A DNA stretch of 5,181 bases. Origin: Planctomycetes bacterium SM23_32. GTDB lineage: Bacteria > Planctomycetota > Brocadiia > SM23-32. The notes below the pieces were generated by a model. It was given only the letters and a program-made list of their open reading frames with translations, was not told where the DNA came from and did no database searches. The stretch is from assembly GCA_001303885.1 (NCBI GenBank), contig LJUE01000197.1:1-5181 (forward strand). The letters are read 5' to 3'. The stretch's first letter is position 1, and each line of letters begins with the position of its first letter. Made by a program: the position numbers and the translations under genes. Positions 1-4,658 of the stretch are shown in pieces.

Positions 1-834
1 GGCGGCGTGCTGGACGCTCAGCTTCAGTCGCACCTTGCTGCCGGCCAGCGATTCCAGCTCCGGCCTGCGTCCGGCCTCCCCCTCCAGCAGCTCGCCTTCC
101 ACCTCGACCTCGTCGCCCGCACCGGCGCCCACCAGCACGCCTTTGATGCCTTCGACGGCGAACGGCCCGACCCGCTCCGAACGGGGATAGAAGCCGATGG
201 TCTCCGCCCAGTCGGCCTCGGGCACGCTGACCGCCGCCTCCACGTAATCGTCCCAGTCAATGCCGGCGCCCTTGACTTCCTCCCAGGTGGCGAACTGCTG
301 CGCGAAGCGCTCCACCTCGCGCTGCTGAAGCTCGGCGGTGGCCTCCAGCGCGGGCACCTCCACCTTGAGCCCCTTGTAGTCGCCTTCCTCCAGCGCCACC
401 TCGGGCAGCACCTCGCAGCGGTAGACGAACTCGGCCGGCTGGCCGGGCTCCCAGGCGAAGTTCTCCAGGTCAGGCGCTTCCGCCTCATTGACGACGGTCA
501 GGTCGTGCTCCTCGACGGCCTGCTCGTAGGCCTCGGTCGCCACCGATGAGATCAGATCCGTGCGCAGGGCGCTGGCCATCCGCCGCTCGACCAGCCCCAC
601 CGGCGCGTGCCCCTGGCGGAAGCCGGGCAGCTTGACCGTCTCCTGAAGCGTGGCGAGCTCGTCCTGATACCGCTCGCGCAGGTAATCGGCGTCCGCCTCG
701 ATGCGGATGACGCACTCGCAGGGACCCGTCCGCTCGACCGTGACGGTCGGCCCCTTCTCCGCCTCCTGCTCCGGGGCCTCCGCGTCGGCCACGTCGGCGG
801 CACGGTCGGCGTCGTTTTCGTCGGTCTCGGACAT
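1..834 (-). CDS. tig: Trigger factor, ribosome-associated chaperone (partial, C-terminus beyond window)
   Basis: The minus strand reads open from an ATG at 834 to the left edge, giving 278 residues with no stop. Residues 31-115 match the trigger factor ribosome-binding domain, including GFRQGHAP (71-78), equivalent to the GFRxGKxP ribosome-docking loop, followed by VGLVERRM. Residues 136-160 (FVYRCEVLPEVALEEGDYKGLKVEVP) fit the usual linker. About 190-278 looks like the FKBP-type prolyl isomerase domain (FAVEGIKGVLVGAGAGDEVEVEG, then ELESLAGSKVRLKLSV). The C-terminal chaperone domain lies outside the window. Trigger factor binds the ribosome near the peptide exit and shields nascent chains in the cytosol. 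The start is supported by GGAG at 849-846, 11 nt upstream. Oddities are an acidic 29-residue N-terminal extension and His in place of the docking-loop Lys. The identification rests on motif order and is fairly secure. Confidence 0.88.
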   Translation of the reverse strand, partial: MSETDENDADRAADVADAEAPEQEAEKGPTVTVERTGPCECVIRIEADADYLRERYQDELATLQETVKLPGFRQGHAPVGLVERRMASALRTDLISSVATEAYEQAVEEHDLTVVNEAEAPDLENFAWEPGQPAEFVYRCEVLPEVALEEGDYKGLKVEVPALEATAELQQREVERFAQQFATWEEVKGAGIDWDDYVEAAVSVPEADWAETIGFYPRSERVGPFAVEGIKGVLVGAGAGDEVEVEGELLEGEAGRRPELESLAGSKVRLKLSVQHAA

Positions 835-888
835 TGGACGGCGCACTCCGGAGGGCTGCTCCGGGCGGACCTTCCCTCAGATGAAAAC

Positions 889-908
889 GAGGGACACACG
901 TGTCCCTC
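889..908. repeat. 9-bp perfect inverted repeat with 2-nt spacer, upstream of tig
   Basis: The left arm GAGGGACAC (889-897) is the exact reverse complement of the right arm GTGTCCCTC (900-908), separated by AC. The centre also contains the 8-bp palindrome ACACGTGT. It lies 55 bp upstream of the tig start codon, where it could be an operator, a 5' leader hairpin or a dispersed REP-like palindrome. The arms share the hexamer GGACAC/GTGTCC with the inverted repeat at 4266-4295, but with a different inner spacing (2 versus 10 nt). No T-run follows on either strand, so a terminator is unlikely. Confidence 0.6.
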
Positions 909-1164
909 TACCACTTACCAGCGTATCCGATGGCGCGGCGGCAAGTCAAGTGCGCACGGGGCCGCCGACAGGCCCTCCCGGACGCCGTGAGGGCACTGAG
1001 GAGGCGGCAGGGCGCCATGTAGGGGCGCAGCCGCCGCCCCCCTGCAACATCTGCCACCCCGGCGCGGGCGCGTCCACCGGCCGGGCCGCAGAGCCCCCAC
1101 GCCGGGAGCCGGCCAGCAGGCCGAATCAGGCCCTCACGGCGCCCCCGGCAGCGCGGCGGCAGGA

Positions 1165-1190
1165 GGCGCCCGGAATGCAGAACGGGCGCC
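1165..1190. repeat. 8-bp GC-rich inverted repeat (intergenic hairpin)
   Basis: The arms GGCGCCCG (1165-1172) and CGGGCGCC (1183-1190) are exact reverse complements around the 10-nt loop GAATGCAGAA. A run of five A follows on the plus strand (1193-1197), which would be a T-run preceding the hairpin on the minus strand. It is therefore not a canonical terminator in either direction. No gene ends nearby. Its function is unknown and it could be chance in DNA this GC-rich. Confidence 0.4.
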
Positions 1191-1271
1191 CGAAAAAGCC
1201 GACCTCCCTCCCTGCCGGGGCCCCCTCGCGCCTGGCGCCCGCCGCCCCGGACCGGCGCCGGCCGGCGGCGG

Positions 1272-1300
1272 TTGCGCGGCCGGTCCGGGCCCCCTACAAT
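1272..1300 (+). promoter_or_regulatory. Sigma70-like promoter for the sugar isomerase gene
   Basis: TTGCGC (1272-1277) and TACAAT (1295-1300) are separated by 17 nt. The -10 matches the TATAAT consensus at five of six positions and stands out in GC-rich surroundings; the -35 matches only at TTG. The predicted transcription start near 1307 would give a leader of about 48 nt before the ATG at 1355. A small inverted repeat, ATCGC (1307-1311) and GCGAT (1315-1319), sits at the predicted start. Confidence 0.5.
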
Positions 1301-1354
1301 CCCGGCATCGCGCGGCGATCCGATGACCGCCGCTCAACCTCGAGGAGATGCGTG

Positions 1355-2146
1355 ATGGCACTGAAGATCGGGCTGGTGGGCATCATCAGCGACGAGCTGA
1401 AGCAGGACGCCTGGGGGACGCTGGAGCGCGTGGCCGCGATCGGCTACCAGGGCATCGAGGGCGCGGCCCGCATCGGCTCTGGCCTCGGCACGCCGGTCCA
1501 CGAGTTCGCCGACCGGCTGCGCGCATTGGGGCTGGAGCCGGTGGCCGAGGGAGGCGTCTTCCAGGAGGGCGACCACGAGAAGGTCGAGCAGGCCGTCCGG
1601 GACGCGCTGGCCGTGGGCGCCGGGTACGTCGTGAGCTACTGGGGCCCGTGCGAGAGCAGGGATCAGGTCTTGCGGCTCGCGGCGTTCCTGGACGAGGCCG
1701 GCTGCCGCTGCCGCGAGGCCGGGCTGCGCTTCTGCTATCACAACCACAACCACGAGTTCGCCGCCTTCGACGGGCAGCGGGCGCTCGACCTCCTGCTGGC
1801 GAACACCGACCCCGCAAACGTGGCGGCCGAGTTGGACGTCGCCTGGGTCACCTACGGCGGCGCGGACCCTGTGGAGGTGATCGGCAAGTACGCCGGCCGC
1901 TGCCCCATCCTGCACGTGAAGGACCTGCAGGAGGCGCCAGAGGGCGGCGAGACCTCTAACGACGGGCGCGACGAGACCCGGTTCACCGAAGTGGGCACGG
2001 GCGTGGTCAACATCGAGGGGGCCGTCGGTGCCGCGCGCGAGGCCGGGGTCGAGTGGCTCGTGGTGGAGCAGGACCGCATGCGCGACCTCTCTCCCATGGA
2101 CAGCGTCCGCGTCAGTTACGAGAACCTGAAGCGGGTGGTCGGCTGA
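1355..2146 (+). CDS. Sugar phosphate isomerase/epimerase (xylose isomerase-like TIM barrel)
   Basis: This 263-residue protein belongs to the AP endonuclease 2/xylose isomerase-like superfamily, single-domain TIM barrels that usually bind a divalent metal and interconvert ketoses, aldoses or epimers. Family landmarks are YHNHNHEF (128-135), ELDVAW (159-164), HVKDL (187-191), a GTG turn in FTEVGTGVVN (210-219) and VVEQD (236-240). His and acidic residues in these motifs normally supply the metal and catalytic ligands. Length is typical and there is no signal peptide, so it is cytosolic. The start is fixed by GAGGAG at 1342-1347, 7 nt before the ATG. The DUF2961 gene follows 72 bp downstream on the same strand, suggesting shared sugar metabolism. 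The substrate cannot be read from sequence; inosose dehydratase-like and hydroxypyruvate isomerase-like enzymes share this fold and remain alternatives. Confidence 0.88.
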   Translation: MALKIGLVGIISDELKQDAWGTLERVAAIGYQGIEGAARIGSGLGTPVHEFADRLRALGLEPVAEGGVFQEGDHEKVEQAVRDALAVGAGYVVSYWGPCESRDQVLRLAAFLDEAGCRCREAGLRFCYHNHNHEFAAFDGQRALDLLLANTDPANVAAELDVAWVTYGGADPVEVIGKYAGRCPILHVKDLQEAPEGGETSNDGRDETRFTEVGTGVVNIEGAVGAAREAGVEWLVVEQDRMRDLSPMDSVRVSYENLKRVVG

Positions 2147-2153
2147 AGGCCCC

Positions 2154-2182
2154 TTGCCGATGGGACGACCGCCCGGTAGAAT
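2154..2182 (+). promoter_or_regulatory. Possible internal promoter for the DUF2961 gene
   Basis: TTGCCG (2154-2159) and TAGAAT (2177-2182) are separated by 17 nt. The -35 matches consensus at four of six positions and the -10 at five of six. It lies just after the isomerase stop codon and 37-65 bp before the DUF2961 start, so the second gene may be transcribed both by readthrough and independently. The geometry resembles the promoter at 1272-1300. Confidence 0.45.
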
Positions 2183-2218
2183 CCGCGACCCAGATACCTG
2201 CCCCCGGGAGGAGATCCG

Positions 2219-3277
2219 ATGAGTGACATGCTCCGGAGCGCCGTTGGGCTGGCCGGCCTGTCGCTGCTCTCCGATGCGCAGACGCGCAGCATCTGCGCCG
2301 AGAACCCCCAAGGCGACAAGGGCGCCGCCGCGACGGCCGAGAACCACCTCGGCGTCGGATGGAAGGGACGCCCGTGCATCACGCTGCCCAAGGACGAGAC
2401 CGTCGAGCTGGCCGCCATCGCCCGGCCGGGCGTCGTCCAGCACATCTGGATCACGGTCACCGACCGCGGCCCGCGCGGTCGCACCGTGTTGCGGGACCTC
2501 GTGCTGCGGCTCTACTGGGACGGCGAGGAGCAGCCGTCAGTCGAGGTGCCGGTGGGCGACTTCTTCGCCAACGGCCACGCCATGAGGTGCGACATCAACT
2601 CGCTGCCAGTCGCCGTGAACCCCAACGGCGGCATGAACTGCTACTGGCCGATGCCGTTCAGCGACTCCGCCCGCATCACGGTCACCAACGAGCACGGCGA
2701 CGAGATACACGGCTTCTTCTACCAGATCACCTATGCGCTGACGGACGTGCCGGAGGCCGCCGCGCGGTTCCACGTGCAGTGGCGGCGCGAGAACACCGTG
2801 ACCTACCACAAGGAGTACACTATCCTGGACGGCGTGGAGGGGCGGGGCCACTACGTGGGCACCTACCTGGCCTGGACGCAGCTCTCGACCGGCTGGTGGG
2901 GCGAGGGCGAGGTCAAGTTCTACCTGGACGGCGACGGCGAGCACCCGACCATCTGCGGCACGGGCACCGAGGATTACGTGGGCGGGGCGTGGTGCTTCGC
3001 CGACAGGACCTACTCGACCGCCTTCCTCGGCTACCCGCTGCGCCACGCCGAGCCGGGGCAGATCATCCGGCACGGCCTCTACCGCTGGCACGTGCCTGAC
3101 CCCATCCGGTTCAGGCAGGACCTGCGCGTGACCATCCAGGACCTGGGGTTCACGCCGCAGCCGACGGGCTACGAGCCGCTCACCGACGACATCAGCTCGG
3201 TGGCCTACTGGTATCAGGCCGAGCCGCACGCGGCCTTCCCCGCACTGCCGCCGGCCAGGGCCCGCTGGCCGCGCTGA
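2219..3277 (+). CDS. DUF2961 family protein, probable GH172-type glycoside hydrolase
   Basis: This 352-residue protein shows DUF2961 hallmarks: RSICAENPQGDKG (23-35), LGVGWKGRPCI (44-54), PGVVQHIWIT (70-79), PNGGMNCYWPMPF (135-147), WWGEGEVKFYLDGDGE (226-241) and PTICGTGTEDYVGGAW (243-258). From established knowledge, characterised DUF2961 members form glycoside hydrolase family GH172, acting on fructofuranose (difructose dianhydride) or D-arabinofuranose linkages through two glutamates. E229 or E231 in GEGE and E251 in GTGTEDY are candidates; that assignment is recalled, not aligned. The N-terminus has no clear signal peptide and the protein looks complete as a single domain, so it is probably cytosolic and acts on imported oligosaccharides. 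AGGAG at 2209-2213, 5 nt from the ATG, supports the start; an in-frame ATG at 2228 is less well spaced. The Pro/Arg-rich tail (342-352) resembles no known motif. The substrate is unknown. Confidence 0.88.
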   Translation: MSDMLRSAVGLAGLSLLSDAQTRSICAENPQGDKGAAATAENHLGVGWKGRPCITLPKDETVELAAIARPGVVQHIWITVTDRGPRGRTVLRDLVLRLYWDGEEQPSVEVPVGDFFANGHAMRCDINSLPVAVNPNGGMNCYWPMPFSDSARITVTNEHGDEIHGFFYQITYALTDVPEAAARFHVQWRRENTVTYHKEYTILDGVEGRGHYVGTYLAWTQLSTGWWGEGEVKFYLDGDGEHPTICGTGTEDYVGGAWCFADRTYSTAFLGYPLRHAEPGQIIRHGLYRWHVPDPIRFRQDLRVTIQDLGFTPQPTGYEPLTDDISSVAYWYQAEPHAAFPALPPARARWPR

Positions 3278-3303
3278 GCGCGTAAGCGTCAGCCGGCAAC
3301 CGC

Positions 3304-3361
3304 TGGCGGCGAATCGTCCGCCACCTGCCGGCCGCGCTGGGCAGGGGCCGGGCCCGTCCTG
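3304..3361. terminator. Weak hairpins in the convergent gap (possible bidirectional terminator)
   Basis: The 84-bp gap between convergent genes holds TGGCGG (3304-3309) paired with CCGCCA (3318-3323) around an 8-nt loop. Next to the exporter stop codon, GGGCC/GGCCC (3345-3355) is flanked by CAG (3342-3344) and CTG (3359-3361). Neither hairpin has a T-run on either strand, so intrinsic termination is only suggested by position between two converging 3' ends. Confidence 0.25.
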
Positions 3362-4231
3362 TCAGAAGAGGCGGACAAGGGTCAGCGCGCCGAGCGCGAG
3401 GGTCGCCGCGCCGACCAGCCGCCGCAACGTCCGCCGGCCGACGCGGTTCACGGTCACGGCGCTGACCGGCACCGAGGCCAGCGCGCCGCACGTCAGCGGC
3501 ACGGCCAGCGACCACTCCAGGCCCCGGCCGGCCAGCAGGAACACCAGCACGCCCACCGCGCACGTGACGCCTTCCGAGACGCTGGTGATCCCGATGGCGC
3601 TCTTCTCCTCGACGCCGCTGATGATCTGGCCGCCCGTGACCAGCGGCCCGTAGCCGCCCCCACTCAGGCCCTTGTTGAAGGCCGCGAGCAACCCGAGCGC
3701 CGTGACCCGCCGCCACGAGAAGGCGAACTCGCGGCTGCGCGCCCAGAGGATGAACAGGCCCATCGAGAGCACGATGAGGCCGATCAAGAGCTTCAACCAG
3801 AAGCCGGGGACGTGCAACGCCACCAGCACCGCCGCCACCGTGCCGACCACGCTGCATGCCGAGAGCACAGCCGCCACCCTGGTGGCCCGCGAACGGCGCG
3901 TAAACGACACGTTGCCGGCCAGATGGTGGGCCGCGCCGGCGGACAGACCCGTCAGCAGCTCACTGAGGAGCACGCACGGCACGATGACGAGCGGCTCAAT
4001 CCCGAAACCCAGCATCAGCAGGGGTGTCAGGGCCGTGCCGTAGCCCATGCCCAGCGTGGAGTCCACGTACTCGCAGCCGAAGGCCAGCAACGCCAGTCCC
4101 AGCGCCTCCGGGCGCAGCACACCTGAGCCCGGCAGGCTTATGCCGATCCCGGCGGCCGCCAGGGGCACCACCAGGAACAGGCACAGCACGGCACCCAGCG
4201 ACACGGCTAACGTCCCGGCAACGGCCTTCAT
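3362..4231 (-). CDS. TauE/SafE family membrane exporter/permease
   Basis: This 289-residue, strongly hydrophobic protein has about seven or eight predicted membrane segments (roughly 5-29, 43-60, 66-95, 118-141, 145-163, 174-200, 221-236, 240-262 and 270-287). It carries both signature halves of the TauE/SafE family: LGMGYGTALTPLLMLGFG (60-77) and FNKGLSGGGYGPLVTGGQIISG (185-206). Family members sit in the inner membrane and are linked to export of sulfite, sulfoacetate or other organosulfur anions, but many are uncharacterised, so the substrate is unproven. I chose the ATG at 4231 because GGAGGG (4242-4237) lies 5 nt upstream and the next residues start a hydrophobic helix. An in-frame GTG at 4261 would add ten unhelpful residues. 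The RHH regulator gene lies 98 bp upstream on the same strand, with an operator-like palindrome between them. Confidence 0.87.
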   Translation of the reverse strand: MKAVAGTLAVSLGAVLCLFLVVPLAAAGIGISLPGSGVLRPEALGLALLAFGCEYVDSTLGMGYGTALTPLLMLGFGIEPLVIVPCVLLSELLTGLSAGAAHHLAGNVSFTRRSRATRVAAVLSACSVVGTVAAVLVALHVPGFWLKLLIGLIVLSMGLFILWARSREFAFSWRRVTALGLLAAFNKGLSGGGYGPLVTGGQIISGVEEKSAIGITSVSEGVTCAVGVLVFLLAGRGLEWSLAVPLTCGALASVPVSAVTVNRVGRRTLRRLVGAATLALGALTLVRLF

Positions 4232-4265
4232 GATGACCCTCCGCAGACCAGAGCAAGGCACCAGC

Positions 4266-4295
4266 CATTGGACACTCTTATAGGAGTGTCCAATG
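4266..4295 (-). promoter_or_regulatory. 12-bp perfect inverted repeat over a -10-like element, operator candidate for the exporter gene
   Basis: The arm CATTGGACACTC (4266-4277) is the exact reverse complement of GAGTGTCCAATG (4284-4295), with a 6-nt spacer. On the minus strand the centre reads TATAAG (4282-4277), five of six matches to a -10 box, 46 nt before the exporter ATG. The -35 is poor: nothing good lies at 17 nt, and TTGCGC (4302-4297) is only 14 nt away. A symmetric site over a -10 box is the usual layout of a repressor operator, and the adjacent gene encodes an RHH DNA-binding protein. Alternatives are a REP-like palindrome or an RNA hairpin. Confidence 0.55.
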
Positions 4296-4329
4296 CGCGC
4301 AAGAGGGGCCTCATAGACACTGGGGGACC

Positions 4330-4566
4330 TTACAGGTATCCGAGCTTCCGCAGGCGCCGTCGCACGGCGTCCACCTCCGCACTCGTCAGGCCATCCTCGA
4401 GCTGAGGGGGCCGTTCGGGCGGACTAACCACGTCCCTGAGCACGAACACGGCAAACTCCGTGACGGAGTTGAAGCCGCTGTCAGCTACGAGCTGCCGCAA
4501 TCGGTTGTAGAGCGGACGCGGGATCTTCAGCGTCACCTTGTCGGACCCGGCCTTCGCTGCACTCAT
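4330..4566 (-). CDS. Ribbon-helix-helix (CopG/MetJ/Arc-type) DNA-binding protein
   Basis: This 78-residue protein has a ribbon-helix-helix layout: a beta-ribbon at about 9-15 (DKVTLKIP), helix A at 17-30 (PLYNRLRQLVADS), a GFNS turn at 31-34 and helix B at 35-46 (VTEFAVFVLRDV). A Pro-rich linker (49-56) and a basic C-terminal helix (60-78, ending RRRLRKLGYL) follow. RHH dimers insert the ribbon in the DNA major groove and usually bind inverted or tandem repeats. AGGAG (4577-4573) sits 6 nt before the ATG at 4566. The gene has its own strong promoter and lies upstream of the exporter gene on the same strand. It could be an orphan antitoxin, but no toxin-like ORF is adjacent. Regulation of the exporter and of itself is inferred from the palindromic site and its half-copy. 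Confidence 0.85.
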   Translation of the reverse strand: MSAAKAGSDKVTLKIPRPLYNRLRQLVADSGFNSVTEFAVFVLRDVVSPPERPPQLEDGLTSAEVDAVRRRLRKLGYL

Positions 4567-4579
4567 ATGGCACTCCTAT
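4564..4579 (-). promoter_or_regulatory. Ribosome binding site and start of the RHH gene, resembling half of the downstream palindrome
   Basis: Read on the minus strand, ATAGGAGTGCCATATG includes the Shine-Dalgarno AGGAG and the start codon. It matches 13 of 16 bases with ATAGGAGTGTCCAATG on the plus strand at 4280-4295, the right half of the palindrome before the exporter gene. The shared ATAGGAGTG is nine identical bases. Part of the match may reflect ribosome binding site consensus only. If real, it would be a half-site for autoregulation. Confidence 0.3.
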
Positions 4580-4587
4580 CGCCGCAC

Positions 4588-4616
4588 AGGATACCCGCCC
4601 ACCGGGGCTATGTCAA
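4588..4616 (-). promoter_or_regulatory. Sigma70-like promoter of the RHH gene
   Basis: On the minus strand TTGACA (4616-4611) is a perfect -35 consensus, followed after exactly 17 nt by TATCCT (4593-4588), four of six matches to the -10 consensus. The predicted start near 4581 gives a leader of about 15 nt containing the AGGAG ribosome binding site. It is the best -35 element in the window and shows that the RHH gene need not depend on readthrough from the oxidoreductase gene ending at 4659. Confidence 0.6.
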
Positions 4617-4658
4617 GCCCTTTTCCGGCCCTCCGCCCCCCCTCCGGCGCCTCGGCGC

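Larger units (their letters stand above)
835..1354. other. Divergent intergenic region between tig and the sugar isomerase gene
   Basis: These 520 bp separate the two divergently transcribed genes. They hold a 9-bp inverted repeat near tig (889-908), a GC-rich 8-bp hairpin (1165-1190), a promoter candidate for the isomerase (1272-1300) and its ribosome binding site (1342-1347). I see no recognisable protein or RNA gene. The isomerase frame stays open upstream to about 701, but the encoded peptide is rich in Pro, Arg and Ala and resembles nothing, as expected for high-GC noncoding DNA. I found no convincing promoter for tig on the minus strand. Confidence 0.7.

Noticed and set aside
7..549. 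A 180-codon plus-strand frame opposite tig.
   Set aside because: It is the antisense shadow of the trigger factor reading frame; the minus-strand frame has clear family motifs and a ribosome binding site.
1165..1190. The GC hairpin as an intrinsic terminator.
   Set aside because: No T-run follows on either strand, and no gene ends upstream of it in either direction.
701..1354. Upstream extension of the isomerase frame, including an ATG at 1175 preceded by AGGAGG (1161-1166).
   Set aside because: The isomerase family starts at the MALKIGLVGI beta strand, a good GAGGAG site serves the ATG at 1355, and the extension is Pro/Arg-rich without similarity. The AGGAGG is also next to a hairpin arm.
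1334..2443. A 369-codon open frame on the minus strand across the isomerase and into the DUF2961 gene.
   Set aside because: It is antisense to two well-recognised genes, has low-complexity Gly/Ala/Val/Arg-rich composition and no family motif; high GC readily leaves antisense frames open.
3192..3857. A 221-codon minus-strand frame overlapping the exporter gene and the end of the DUF2961 gene.
   Set aside because: It is an off-frame shadow of the TauE/SafE gene with Gly/Arg-rich low-complexity sequence and no motif.
4330..4566. RHH protein as the antitoxin of a toxin-antitoxin pair.
   Set aside because: No small toxin-like ORF lies beside it; the flanking genes are a membrane exporter and an oxidoreductase with a separate stop and intergenic gap.
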